Shown: positions 43,593 to 53,205, counted from the stretch's first letter. The stretch: DNA of 64,000 nt from CAWGCA01 sp963820955 (GCA_963820955.1 CAWGCA010000031.1:25339-89338); one strand, 5' to 3'. Program-made: numbers and translations. The notes: generated by a model not told the origin, from the letters alone.

Positions 43593-43699
43593 TAATATAT
43601 TGGTAAAAATGAGCTTCCGCACAACGGCGTGCTGAAGGAATGAGAGTGACAACGGCGTCATTTCCGGGCAGATTCTGCCCGGAAGGGCGCCGTTTTTTA
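43593..43699 (+). ncRNA. ANTAR-type antitermination leader RNA
   Basis: Hairpin 1 pairs CTTC-c-GCAC (43614-43622) with GTGC-t-GAAG (43629-43637) around the hexaloop AACGGC. Hairpin 2 pairs GTGAC (43646-43650) with GTCAT (43657-43661) around the identical hexaloop AACGGC. Both loops have A at position 1 and G at position 4, the published ANTAR recognition pattern. A linker of about eight bases separates them. The 3' arm and loop of hairpin 2 (43651-43662) are shared with the terminator that follows, so the two folds exclude each other: regulator binding should stabilise hairpin 2 and allow read-through. The boundaries are inferred from the promoter and the T-run. Confidence 0.85.
43651..43698 (+). 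terminator. Intrinsic terminator in the ANTAR leader
   Basis: Outer stem AACGGCG (43651-43657) pairs with CGCCGTT (43688-43694). The inner stem TTCCGGGCAG/CTGCCCGGAA (43662-43671/43675-43684) is a perfect 10 bp with an ATT loop. Six Ts follow (43693-43698). The outer stem uses the loop of antiterminator hairpin 2. Confidence 0.9.
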
Positions 43700-43742
43700 T
43701 TCCAGCGCTTGTCACATGACTGTTTTCTGAAAAGGAGGATCG

Positions 43743-44255
43743 TATGAACTCTGCCTGCGGCTGGCTGCCAAGGGGGCTTTTGTTCCGGACATCGCCTTTG
43801 CGGGCGGTTTCAGTTCCGAGGATCACATTTTCAAGGCCCTGGCGCTGGGAGCACCCTACTGCAAAGCGGTCTGCATGGGCCGGGCTTTGATGATTCCCGG
43901 CATGGTGGGAAAAAATATCGGCCTCTGGCTCAAGGGTAAAAACGGCGGTTTGCCGCCGACCGTGTCGAAATACGGAAGCACCAAGGAGGAGATATTTGTC
44001 AATTACCGTAAGCTGAAAGAAACGTATGGGAAGGAACTCGATAGGATGCCGCTCGGGGCCATTGGCATATACAGTGTTGCCGAGAAACTCCGTGTGGGGC
44101 TCCAGCAGCTTATGGCCGGATCCCGAAAATGGCGGACCCACCTGATAACCCGTGACGACCTGGCCTGCCTGACGGAGGAAGCCGCCAATGTGACCAAGAT
44201 TCCTTACATCATGGACTCATACCGGGATGAGGCCTTGGCCATTATTGACGCCTAA
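43743..44255 (+). pseudogene. FMN-binding glutamate synthase-like protein, C-terminal fragment
   Basis: The frame from about 43755 reads LRLAAKGAFVPDIAFAGGFSSEDHIFKALALGA, then AVCMGRALMIPGM and GIYSVAEKLRVGLQQLMAG. It matches the C-terminal third of the GltS-type synthase domain family (about 530 residues when complete). The N-terminal two thirds are missing, and the native frame meets a TGA at 43728. A decoy ATG with a strong Shine-Dalgarno (AAAGGAGG, 43731-43738) starts in another frame at 43744. It is the gene controlled by the ANTAR leader 45 bases upstream, implying an ancestral nitrogen-assimilation role. Confidence 0.8.
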
Positions 44256-44267
44256 AACTGCAAGGTC

Positions 44268-44362
44268 GGGTTGCGAGTTGCGGGGTAAGGGATACGGGGT
44301 TGTCGTCAGCTGACGGATTTTCGCGGAGAGCCGTTAACCCGCAACACGTAATTCGCAACCCG
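44268..44362. repeat. Imperfect inverted repeat with central palindrome
   Basis: CGGGTTGCGAGTTGCGGGG near 44268 and CCCGCAACACGTAATTCGCAACCCG ending near 44362 are inverted copies apart from an internal insertion of about eight bases. Midway lies the perfect palindrome CGTCAGCTGACG. GGGTTGCGGGTTA-type words like this are frequent in intergenic DNA of some Desulfobacterota (general impression). It follows the glutamate synthase-like fragment and may be its old 3' structure. Confidence 0.55.
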
Positions 44363-44485
44363 TAACAGGAGGTTCATCCAGCACCCAGGGGCAGAGATAA
44401 AAAGGTCAGAAGTTAAGAGCATGAGAAGGTGAAAAAGGCCGGTAGGCAGTAGTCGTCTGTGATAATAAGCTCATTTCATATCTTG

Positions 44486-44608
44486 TAACTCCCTTCATAA
44501 GCCACCGGCTCAGCCGGTGAAAAATGAAAAGGTTCTACCGATCCAGTGAGGGTTACATGTGACAACAGTGTTCACTTAACCTACGCCGGTGTCTGATGAA
44601 GGGAGTTA
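44486..44608. repeat. 123-bp element with perfect 13-bp terminal inverted repeats (MITE-like or structured RNA)
   Basis: TAACTCCCTTCAT at 44486-44498 is the exact complement of ATGAAGGGAGTTA at 44596-44608. Inside are an 8-bp hairpin CACCGGCT-C-AGCCGGTG (44503-44519) and a second arm pair GGTTA...TAACC with GTGAC/GTTCAC-like pairing. It has no coding capacity. Terminal repeats and stacked internal hairpins suit either a small non-autonomous mobile element or a folded RNA. No target-site duplication is obvious. The rest of 44256-44983 shows only the small frame at 44715. Confidence 0.6.
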
Positions 44609-44714
44609 AACCAAGAATTGTTTAAGTTTTAGGTCAATATGTAAATATCTGCCAACCTGTTCAATTGTCATTATTTTAAGCCTCCCCTAAATATACAGAT
44701 ACTGTTGACAGGAT

Positions 44715-44912
44715 ATGGTAATCAATACCTCTAAAAGATACTATCCGACAGCTATTTATGTCAAAATAGGAAGTAATATCAGTATATTGACTCAATCATA
44801 CAGTATCAAATTGGAGCTATTCTCCGAATTTGATGTAATCTATGACGTTACCGACTCCAGTAACATTGATATTGCCATTTCTAAGCTTTCAAAAAGCATG
44901 GGGGATATTTAG
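44715..44912 (+). CDS. Small hypothetical protein
   Basis: A 65-residue open frame, ATG 44715, reading MVINTSKRYYPTAIYVK... and ending SKSMGDI. AT-rich codons are in keeping with the surrounding segment. There is a weak Shine-Dalgarno (CAGGAT). No family or motif is recognised; possibly a remnant. Coding status is uncertain. Confidence 0.3.
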   Translation: MVINTSKRYYPTAIYVKIGSNISILTQSYSIKLELFSEFDVIYDVTDSSNIDIAISKLSKSMGDI

Positions 44913-44983
44913 GCTGGTATTATTATGGAACTCGCCAAGCCGTGACAAGTCATGGGAATTCACTCGTTTTAGCGGTTCGCTTA

Positions 44984-46590
44984 TTATTCGATTTCAGTCA
45001 GGCCCGCCTTGCGCAAGCCCTTGATGATATCTCCGCCAAGCTCCGCATTTTTCAAATAGCGGCCGATTAGTGACCTTCCCTTAACGGCGAAATCCGGCTC
45101 AAGTTCGAGCAAGGTACGAATGCCTTTTCTGGCATCTGCCTCTTTGCCCATCCTGCCCAGCGCAGCAGCACGCATCACAGGATCCCAGAACAATCCGGGA
45201 ATATTGAATTTCAAGGCCTCGGCATAGGCATCTTCATATTTGCCAAGGCGATAATAGTTCATAAAAGGCACCAGGTGGAACCAGGTGGGATAATAGGGAT
45301 TGAGTTTCATTCCCTTTTCCAGCAGGGCAAGCCCCTGGTCCCATTCGCCAAAAAGTGCCGTGTGCCAGCCGGCCACCCCAACCACATATGGAGAGTTGGG
45401 ATTGAGCGCGAGGGTTTCTTCAACCTGTTTCAGGAAGGACTCTTTGTTGCCTTGATGAAAATATACGAGGGTGAGGGCATCGCGTGCAAATTGATTCTGC
45501 GGTTCCAGGGCCACACCTTGCTGAGCAAATTCCAAGGCTTTTTCCAGCGGGGCTTCGAATTCACGAAAGCCCAACGCATAGTTGTCTGCGTGCAGATGGC
45601 CGATCATGGCATAGGCCATTCCATAATCCGGATCGACCTCGATAGCTTGTTCAAGTGCTGCCAGGGCCTTATTGAATGACCTCCGGGGTCAGCACGGTTT
45701 CGTAGTGGTAGAAACGGAGAACGGCATCATAGGCCTTCAGATCTACTGGCGCCTTTTTACGGGATTCATTGGAAAGTCTACGTGTTATCAAACCATATTG
45801 GTCGGCAATAATACCGCTGACACTGTAGGCAATTTCTTCCTGAACAGTGATCAGATTATCAGCCTTTGTTTTCACACTTATAGCTTTTTCCCCAGATCTG
45901 CTTCACCGTTGATATGTCGAGCAATCGAATGGCTATCTTGATGGTTTTGAAATCCTTACGGATACTCCCTGTTAAAAGATACCGCACATCCAGATCATGA
46001 CCAATTTTTTTCGGATCGATGGTCTGTCCCTTAAACCGCATGGTTGACTGAGAGGCAATCACGCGAATGTCCTGGTACCTCGCAATCTCCGCTGTCAATT
46101 CTTCGGTCAAACCATCGGCAAAGTAATCCTGCTCATTATCCTCGTCCAGGTTGATCAGCGGCATGACGGCAATGGTTGGTTCCGCGGACAATGTATTTTC
46201 CGTCGGATTCCGTTGATACGCGTTTTAGATTTAGGTCGCTGTTCCGTGGCTGAATGGAAAGTGGGTATATACGTGCCTTTGGGAATTACAATGCGTACAG
46301 GGTCATTGCTCCCGGCTGTTAAATAATAATGTTCCAGGGATCGGCGCAGCCTGCCGGCCTCCACGCGGACGATGGGGTCCACCTGAGGATCAAAGGTTTC
46401 GGTGCGCCCATACACTGCCACGGCAATGGTATATCCCTTGATCTGTGAGGTTCTGCCTTCCAAGGTCTCTTCAACAACAAAGCTCAGAAATCGCCGCTGT
46501 TTGTCTGAAGCCTTAAATTCGGCATTTTGAGAATTCTTACCAAGCTGGGCCCTGGATGGCCTGAGTGGTAAGGTTTTTATCTGCTGTCAT
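44984..46590 (-). pseudogene. TolB-like/TPR regulatory protein, at least four frameshifts
   Basis: From ATG 46590 the pieces in order are: ASDKQRRFLSFVVEETLEGR and VRVEAGRLRRSLEHYYLTAG (a conserved N-terminal module), EPTIAVMPLINL...DGLTEELTAEIA (TolB-N/FlgO-like domain), VQEEIAYSVSGIIADQYG, and a TPR tail (GMAYAMIGHLHADNYALGF...). Frames change near 46550 (an in-frame TAA follows the start), 46180, 45880 and 45665. The assembled protein would be about 530 residues. This family is often labelled adenylate cyclase-like but no cyclase domain is seen here. It is probably a decayed regulator from a foreign source. Confidence 0.8.
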
Positions 46591-46815
46591 ACGCTCTCTA
46601 CCATGCAATTCGTTCGACGTAAACGAACAATATAAATTGAAACACTCAGTTGTTACATGTACGTAACAGTAACGTACCTGTGCAAGTCGGTTGAATTCCT
46701 ATAAACAATATACATTCTCAATAATTATGACATTAATCTAGCAAATTATCAAAATATCTGCGTATGTTCAACTATAGAAAACGCTTACCTGTGCAACCGG
46801 GGTATATGGTAATCT

Positions 46816-47043
46816 ATGAATGAAAAAGCATGCTATATCCGGGATCGATTTCCAGACCAATGCCCCATCATTGATTTTCTCATGGCGGTAGATCACGAAT
46901 TCCTGGCCTTATGCGAAGAATACGATGCTTGTGTCAAAGCGTTGCGTTACTGGGCCACATCCTCAGCGCCTGAAGCTGAAACTCGGGTCAAAGAGTATCG
47001 AACCATTATCCGGGAACTTCAGGAAGAGATTGCTGAAACCTGA
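46816..47043 (+). CDS. Small conserved-looking protein, unknown function
   Basis: 75 residues (MNEKACYIRDRFPDQCPII... RELQEEIAET), soluble, helical in appearance, with two Cys near the N-terminus and one mid-protein. Intact, unlike its neighbours. No motif recognised. The upstream 225 bases contain two copies of TACCTGTGCAA (46675-46685 and 46786-46796), possibly an operator. Confidence 0.5.
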   Translation: MNEKACYIRDRFPDQCPIIDFLMAVDHEFLALCEEYDACVKALRYWATSSAPEAETRVKEYRTIIRELQEEIAET

Positions 47044-47102
47044 CAACTCTCGATACTGAGAGCCCATTAGCGGCTCAAATCTGCGCAATGCAGACTTCAT
47101 AC

Positions 47103-47137
47103 GAAGATTCCTCGCTGCTTTGCCGCGAGGAATCTTC
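47103..47137. terminator. 13-bp perfect hairpin, possible bidirectional terminator
   Basis: GAAGATTCCTCGC (47103-47115) and GCGAGGAATCTTC (47125-47137) pair perfectly around TGCTTTGCC, 60 bases after the small gene stop. The stem is flanked by A/T-rich DNA but no clean T-run, so termination is likely but not certain. Confidence 0.6.
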
Positions 47138-47187
47138 AATACGGTATAAAACGATTAATAATTAGGCGTTTATTGAATGGAGGGTAT

Positions 47188-48030
47188 ATGCGAAAAATCA
47201 TTTTAACGGTCGCCATCCTTATAGCAATGAGTGGCATCCAGGCGATTGCCCAGGAGGAGAAAAGTGAAGGCGGACAGGATCGTGAGACTATGGCCCTGGA
47301 CAGTACAGCGACGCAGTGGTCTTTTCAGTTAGCCTACCAGAAGATGCCGGACTACCACGACGACACCCTGGACAACGGTCAGCAGCGGCCGGAGGGAGCC
47401 GATAATTATTGGCAGCTCCGAATTGTCGCACCGTTGCCGTTTAATAGTTTCACCGTTTTGCCGAGGGTTACTTTCCGCCACTATGAAACCCCCCAGGGTG
47501 ATTCCGGCTTTGGGAACACCGAAATTTCCGGCCTGATTATTCCCAAAAGCTGGGACTGGACCTCCGGACGGACCGGCATCGGTCCATTGGTTACCCTGCC
47601 GGGAGATCCGGATGTGGCACGTGACGAGTGGGGCTACGGTTTTGCCGCCGCAGCCGTCAATTCCACCGGCAAGTGGTATTATGGGCTTTTATTGACGCAG
47701 ACCTGGCGAGCAGTCGATCCGGAAATTGTGCCACCAACGGATAGCGACACAAACCCGCTCGGCATTGCGCCATTTCTACAACTACCGCGATGGGAAAAGG
47801 CTGGTATGTGGGCAACGGCGACATGGTCGCCCGTTACGACTGGGACAAAAACGAGTTATTACCTTCCCATTGGCATTCGGGTCGGCAACGTCATCGTCGG
47901 AAAAAAGTCGAGCTGGAATATCTACGGTCGAGTATCAGACCAGCCTCCTCTACGAAGACTGGTCTGGTTCAGCAGTGGAGAACTCGGTCCGAATCAACGT
48001 GACCTATACCCTCCCTGTTGGTTTTTAAAA
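47188..48030 (+). pseudogene. Outer-membrane beta-barrel protein, frameshifted in its C-terminal third
   Basis: The ATG at 47188 (Shine-Dalgarno GGAGGG) starts a 20-residue signal peptide (MRKIILTVAILIAMSGIQAIA). A porin-like domain with alternating polar/aromatic strands (FQLAYQKMPDYHDD, YYGLLLTQTW) follows, up to about 47770. Then the coding sense moves to a second frame (GKGWYVGNGDMVARYDWDK) near 47790. It passes to the original frame for YYLPIGIRVGNVIVGKKS and to a third for YQTSLLYEDWSGSAVENSVRINVTYTLPVGF, whose terminal aromatic is typical of outer-membrane barrels. At least three indels. It sits just upstream of the arylsulfatase and may once have been its partner porin. Confidence 0.75.
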
Positions 48031-48096
48031 CGCTAAAACGGGTAATGTTCTCCATAACTCCAAACCTTAATTACATGTAGATAAAGGAGATATAAA

Positions 48097-49665
48097 ATGA
48101 GACATACAATGAAACACACATCGTTAAATTTGGGAGCTGTCTTGCTGCTGGCCGTGTGCCTGGCCGTTCCAGCCGCATTTGCTGCCGACAAACCCAACAT
48201 CCTCGTCATCTGGGGCGACGACATTGGCCAATCCAACATCAGCGCCTACACGAGAGGCCTTGTCGGGTACCAAACCCCCAACATCGACCGGATCGCCAAC
48301 GAGGGCATGCTGTTTACCGACTACTATGGGGAGCAGTCCTGCACCGCCGGCCGTTCCTCCTTCATCACGGGGCAGAGCGTTTACAGGACCGGACTTTCCA
48401 AGGTCGGCCTGCCGGGAGCCGATCTCGGAATGCAAAAGGAAGACGTGACGATCGCCGCCCTGCTAAAGGCACAAGGATACGCGACCGGTCAATTCGGCAA
48501 GAACCATTTAGGGGACAAGGATGAGTTTCTGCCCACCAACCACGGCTTTGACGAGTTCTTCGGCAACTTGTATCACCTCAATGCCGAAGAGGAACCGGAA
48601 AACGAGGATTACCCCAAGGATCCAAAATTTCTCAAAGAATTCGGGCCGCGGGGTGTCATTCACTCTTGGGCCTTGCCAGGGGGTAAACAAAAAATCGAAG
48701 ATACCGGCCCATTGACCAAGAAGCGCCAGGAAACCGTGGACGACGAAACCTCGAGCCGGGCACTTTCGTTCATCGTAGAACAGGAAAAGGCGGGTAAACC
48801 CTGGTTCGTGTGGTGGAGCGGCACCCGGATGCATTTTCGCACCCATGTGAAAGAGGAACTGCGCGGCATTTCCGGGCAGGACGAGTATGCTGACGGCATG
48901 GTCGAACATGACATGCATATTGGTATGTTCCTGAAGCTGCTCGATGATCTTAAAATCGCCGACAATACCATCGTGTTCTACTCGACCGACAACGGTCCGC
49001 ACTACAATACCTGGCCGGATGCTGGGGCGACGCCGTTCCGCGGTGAGAAAAATACCAACTGGGAGGGCGGCTGGCGCGTACCGGCCATGGTTCGCTGGCC
49101 CGGCGAGATCAAAGCAGGCAGCGTCACCAACGAAATCGTGCACCACATGGACTGGCTGCCAACGTTCCTGGCCGCTGCCGGGGCCCCCAACGTGAAGGAA
49201 AATCTGAAAAAAGAGGGTGTTCAGGCGATCGACCGCACCTACAAGGTACACCTGGACGGCTACAACATCCTTCCGCTGTTGACCGGCAAGACAAAGGAGA
49301 GTCCCCGCAATGAAATCTTCTATTTCTCCGACGATGGTGATCTTACCGCCTTGCGTTACAAGGACTGGAAGCTGATCTTCATGGAACAACAGGCGACGGG
49401 AACCATGCGTGTCTGGCAAGAACCCTTCGTGCCGCTGCGCTTGCCGCTGATCGAAAACTTGCGCAGAGATCCCTACGAGCGTGCGACGATAACCTCGAAC
49501 ACGTATTACGACTGGATGCTCGACCGGGTGTTCCTGATGGTTCCCGCGCAGAAATATGTCGGGGAGTTCCTGCAAACCTTCAAGGAATTTCCGCCAAGCC
49601 AGAAACCCGCGAGTTTCAGCCTTAAACAGGTGATGGAGAAGATGACGGCGCCTGTCGGAGATTAA
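48097..49665 (+). CDS. Arylsulfatase, periplasmic
   Basis: A 522-residue type I sulfatase with a signal peptide (LGAVLLLAVCLAVPAAFA). The metal-binding start is PNILVIWGDDIGQSN. The formylglycine motif C-T-A-G-R occurs in EQSCTAGRSSF; relatives use C-x-P/A-x-R, so it is convertible by a formylglycine-generating enzyme, which is not in the window. The C-terminal sulfatase part includes FYSTDNGPH. The gene is intact in a region of decay. Substrate unknown; sulfate esters are plausible. Confidence 0.88.
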   Translation: MRHTMKHTSLNLGAVLLLAVCLAVPAAFAADKPNILVIWGDDIGQSNISAYTRGLVGYQTPNIDRIANEGMLFTDYYGEQSCTAGRSSFITGQSVYRTGLSKVGLPGADLGMQKEDVTIAALLKAQGYATGQFGKNHLGDKDEFLPTNHGFDEFFGNLYHLNAEEEPENEDYPKDPKFLKEFGPRGVIHSWALPGGKQKIEDTGPLTKKRQETVDDETSSRALSFIVEQEKAGKPWFVWWSGTRMHFRTHVKEELRGISGQDEYADGMVEHDMHIGMFLKLLDDLKIADNTIVFYSTDNGPHYNTWPDAGATPFRGEKNTNWEGGWRVPAMVRWPGEIKAGSVTNEIVHHMDWLPTFLAAAGAPNVKENLKKEGVQAIDRTYKVHLDGYNILPLLTGKTKESPRNEIFYFSDDGDLTALRYKDWKLIFMEQQATGTMRVWQEPFVPLRLPLIENLRRDPYERATITSNTYYDWMLDRVFLMVPAQKYVGEFLQTFKEFPPSQKPASFSLKQVMEKMTAPVGD

Positions 49666-49709
49666 CGGGAGCAAGTAAGCAAAAACCGTTTGTTGAAAAG
49701 GAGAACACC

Positions 49710-50748
49710 ATGCGAAAATACACCTGTTTTATGGTTGTTATGGTATGCACAACACTGCTGCTGAGTGGCTGTGCTTCAATGTCCAAAAAATTCACCGCCC
49801 AACAGAAAGCCAATATGGGCATATTTGCCGACCATACCATTTCCATGCTCGACGATGCTGATTTTGGTTTTGACCGGGACGAGTCCATCTATACGCGTGA
49901 GTTTCTTAGTTCAAATGTGGAAGGCGATCTGGAATTACAGAACGGACTCAAAGAAGCGGGTTGGTTTTTTGGTGAAATCGTCGATTATTCCATCGGATTG
50001 GTGACCGTTGTTGAAAACAATTCAGGAGAGGCCGCGCGGGTGAAAGCCTACCAGGATTTTATGTCAGACTTTAATAGGGAGATGCTTGACAAGTTGGAAT
50101 TGCAGCCCGACTATTACGCATCCACTATTGAGGAAATCGGTCAGCAAGAAGAGTTTCTGGGGGCTTTACGCAAGGGGCAGATAATTGTCAATGCAGCTGC
50201 TCGATACATGCACCGCGTGTTAGACCAGATAGAAGTGGACATTGATATTGTGGTTAAAAACGTAGAGATCTTAATCGATGAAGAGTACAAAGAGGTTATC
50301 CTTTACCAGGAGGCACTGGAAGAAGAGAAGTACGCAATTTTACGGTCATTTGGTTTTCTCTATATAGCGTACAAGGGGGAACCAGGGGCTTACGACCGCC
50401 TTGTTGCGGAACAAACCGTACTCAGGGAAGAATTGTTACCAGAAGGTGAGCCCTCCATTGACGAATTGGAGAGCATTGGCGCGCATCTAGGCAAACGTCT
50501 GCAGGCCCTTCATTTGATCGAGCAGGAAATCGAGAATGATTGGAACTTATACCGGGAAACCCACAGAGAGCTCGACACACTGCATGCTAAAGCCATCGCA
50601 CAAAACCGCCGGGCCACGACTTATCACGCTGGTGTGGCTGCGGGCCCACCAAAAAATGGCTTCAGGTGTTGCCAGCCCGGCTGAGTGGTTTGACATTAGT
50701 ACATTGCCCGGCCAGTTGGTAAAAATGGGTACTAAAGCGATATTTTAA
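49710..50748 (+). pseudogene. Lipoprotein of unknown family, frameshifted near its C-terminus
   Basis: Starts at ATG 49710 with a lipobox (LLLSGCASMSKK). The body is helical and acidic with coiled-coil-like stretches (VDIDIVVKNVEILIDEEYKEVILYQEAL). The first frame continues to 50684, ending in an unlikely RCCQPG. The second frame (to 50748) gives RLITLVWLRAHQKMASGVASPAEWFDISTLPGQLVKMGTKAIF. The switch occurs near 50625. A truncated lipoprotein could still be made. Its neighbour downstream is the DUF502 gene, with 10 bases between. Confidence 0.65.
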
Positions 50749-50758
50749 GGACACATAA

Positions 50759-51352
50759 ATGAAGAAACTTACCCAGTTTGTTAAAACATCCCTGCTTGGC
50801 GGATTATTGGTTTTGCTGCCATTGATGCTGTTTTACCTATTGGTTGACGAATTGCTGGGCCTGGTGGTCGCATTGGCCACCCCCATCGCCGACCTGTTTC
50901 CCAAGGGAATGTTTGACAACCTTCAAACACCGGTGTTGATTGCTGTTTTGCTGATAGTGATGGCATCATTCTTTTTCGGGCTGGCCATGCGAATGGTCTA
51001 TTTAAGACGCCTGGGTCTCTGGATTGAACGAACGCTGCTTGAAAGAATTCCGATCTATACAGCGGTAAAGCGTCTTTCTCAGGGATTGCTGGGGGCAGAA
51101 GCGGATAAGGTTTTCCGGCCGGCTGTTATGACGAATAGGTTGAATGAACGCGAAATCGTCTATGTAGTGGAAGACCATCAAGATGGTGAAGTAACCGTAC
51201 TGGTGCCCCGGGCGCCGGCGTCTTTTGCCGGACCCATAAAAATTGTGCCACAGTCTTGTCTTGAAATGCTGGATGCAAATATAGGGGAAGCCTCCAGGGC
51301 GTTGAGCCATTGGGGTGTGGGTGTCGGTCAATTGTTAGGTAAAAAACAGTGA
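50759..51352 (+). CDS. DUF502 family membrane protein
   Basis: 197 residues with two membrane segments (about 12-34 and 58-83). They enclose a short loop typical of DUF502 (LLGLVVALATPIADLFP), followed by the signature IYTAVKRLSQGLLG. The family is widespread in bacteria and its function is not settled. Intact, in the same direction as the flanking lipoprotein genes. Confidence 0.82.
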   Translation: MKKLTQFVKTSLLGGLLVLLPLMLFYLLVDELLGLVVALATPIADLFPKGMFDNLQTPVLIAVLLIVMASFFFGLAMRMVYLRRLGLWIERTLLERIPIYTAVKRLSQGLLGAEADKVFRPAVMTNRLNEREIVYVVEDHQDGEVTVLVPRAPASFAGPIKIVPQSCLEMLDANIGEASRALSHWGVGVGQLLGKKQ

Positions 51353-51389
51353 ACAACTCATCATCTAATTACAGCAAAGGAGAAGTGAT

Positions 51390-51908
51390 GTGGGCAACAC
51401 GGCAAATGCGATAGATCAGCCGGCTGCAACATGGCGTCTGAAATTGGGTGTTGGCATGTTCATCGTCAGCATTCTTCTGCCGATCATCGGTGTACCCCTG
51501 ACAGCAAAGCTTGGCCTCTCTGCAGCAATGACCACAACCCTATCCGGTGGGTTACTGGTGGCGGCTGAGATCATGGGTCTCGCTGCAGTTGCGGTAATGG
51601 GGAAGCAAGGGTACACCTATATCAAAAAGCGGTTTTTCGGTTTTCTGAAGCAGTACGGCCCCTTGGATGAAGTCGGCGCCCGCCGCTACACAATAGGACT
51701 GGTCATGTTCTGCACAGCCATCCTGTTCGGTTGGTTATCGATATATACGCGCGAGTGGATTCCCGGTTTTACGACAAACCCGCTTCCTTACGCTATTGGG
51801 GGGGATGTTCTTTTGCTGACAAGCCTGTTTGTGCTTGGTGGCAATTTTTGGGATAAAATTAGAGTCGTTTTCATCCATAGCGCCAAAGTGCGGTTCAATG
51901 GGAGATAA
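51390..51908 (+). CDS. Integral membrane protein, transporter-suffix-like
   Basis: A 172-residue protein with four hydrophobic segments (about 19-37, 48-70, 97-116 and 133-150) and no soluble domain. It starts with GTG 51390 preceded by AAAGGAG. It resembles the transporter suffix domain proteins of unknown role. It overlaps nothing and precedes the hydrolase gene by four bases. Confidence 0.6.
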   Translation: MGNTANAIDQPAATWRLKLGVGMFIVSILLPIIGVPLTAKLGLSAAMTTTLSGGLLVAAEIMGLAAVAVMGKQGYTYIKKRFFGFLKQYGPLDEVGARRYTIGLVMFCTAILFGWLSIYTREWIPGFTTNPLPYAIGGDVLLLTSLFVLGGNFWDKIRVVFIHSAKVRFNGR

Positions 51909-51912
51909 TACG

Positions 51913-53205
51913 ATGAAATCTTCTCCTTCCGCCTATAAATTTGATTTATTGTGTATTCTATGCCTGACAATTTCTTTTTGGGGCTGCATGTTTTCGGATT
52001 TAAAAAAAGAGGTCGCCGAGGCAGATAAGCTCTATACGCTGGCCGGTAAAATTACACGTCCTTCATCATTCCCTGCCGGGCCGGTGATTGTCATCCTGTA
52101 TTCTCCAAAAGAGGGTGAGAATGAGATTGTTGGGTATACCATCACCGCTGACACAGGGCATTTTTCTTTTTTGATGCCGCAAGGCACCTATTCTTTGGCG
52201 GCTTTTGAAGATTTGAACCTGAATTTGTCCCATGACAATGGGGAACTGGCCGGCTATTTCGGGGCACCCGATGCGATTATGCTACTATCGCAGGCAGGTG
52301 TATCAAGCGATGTTTATGAGCCTCTGAACCTTGATTTCCGGATCAGTCAAGCAGACCGATTCCTTTCTGCGTACCCCGCGACCATTGACGTTCAAGAGAT
52401 CAGCAGATCGGTTTTCGCCAAATTCGGTGATATCACTACCCTGGATGACAGAATATTTTCGGATGAAAACGCTTCGACAGGCTACTGGCAGCCGCTGACC
52501 TTCTTGAGAGATTTTGGCGTCGGCGTATACTTTCTGGAACCCTTTGATCCCGATAAAATTCCTGTGCTGTTTGTACATGGTGCTGTTGGATCCCCAAAAA
52601 TCTGGAAGGAAACAATCGAGAAGATGGATCGGGATAAATTTCAACCCTGGTTCTATTACTACCCCTCGGGTTTTCGCCTGGATGATGTCGCTGCCGCTTT
52701 AAATGAAATCATCAAAATGATACACCAGACCTATGAATTCAACACCCTTTATGTTACAGCGCATAGCATGGGAGGGCTGGTGTCCAGGGCCTTTATAATG
52801 AAAAATGTTAACGAAGACAAACAGGACTACATCAAACTGTTTGTTTCCATTTCAACCCCCTGGAATGGTCACCGGCTTACGGAAAAAGGCATCAAAGGCG
52901 CACCTGCCGCCATTCCCAGCTGGCATGACATGGTGCCTGACAGCAAATTCATCCAATCAATTTATCAAAAGGATTTTATTTCTGATATCAAATATTATCT
53001 CCTATTCAGTTTCCGTGGGAAATGCAGTATGTTTATAGCCAACAATGACGGATCGGTCGAACTGTCCAGCGAGCTGGATTACCGGGCCCAGGCCGGTGCT
53101 GAAAAGATCATTGGTTTTGATGAAGACCACACCAGCATTTTGGCCAGTTCGAAATTCCAGGAGGTCTATCATGGAATACTGAATGAAGGACAGGTTAGAT
53201 GGTAG
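51913..53205 (+). CDS. Alpha/beta-hydrolase lipoprotein
   Basis: From ATG 51913 (chosen over the longer open frame) the protein has a lipobox (SFWGCMFSD) and an N-terminal beta-sandwich-like region (about 40-150). The hydrolase domain has an HGAVGSPKIW oxyanion segment and the nucleophile elbow AHSMGGLVSRA. It is likely an outer-membrane- or periplasm-facing lipase/esterase. GxSxG is present as H-S-M-G with A preceding. The catalytic Asp and His are not certain. Intact. Confidence 0.78.
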   Translation: MKSSPSAYKFDLLCILCLTISFWGCMFSDLKKEVAEADKLYTLAGKITRPSSFPAGPVIVILYSPKEGENEIVGYTITADTGHFSFLMPQGTYSLAAFEDLNLNLSHDNGELAGYFGAPDAIMLLSQAGVSSDVYEPLNLDFRISQADRFLSAYPATIDVQEISRSVFAKFGDITTLDDRIFSDENASTGYWQPLTFLRDFGVGVYFLEPFDPDKIPVLFVHGAVGSPKIWKETIEKMDRDKFQPWFYYYPSGFRLDDVAAALNEIIKMIHQTYEFNTLYVTAHSMGGLVSRAFIMKNVNEDKQDYIKLFVSISTPWNGHRLTEKGIKGAPAAIPSWHDMVPDSKFIQSIYQKDFISDIKYYLLFSFRGKCSMFIANNDGSVELSSELDYRAQAGAEKIIGFDEDHTSILASSKFQEVYHGILNEGQVRW

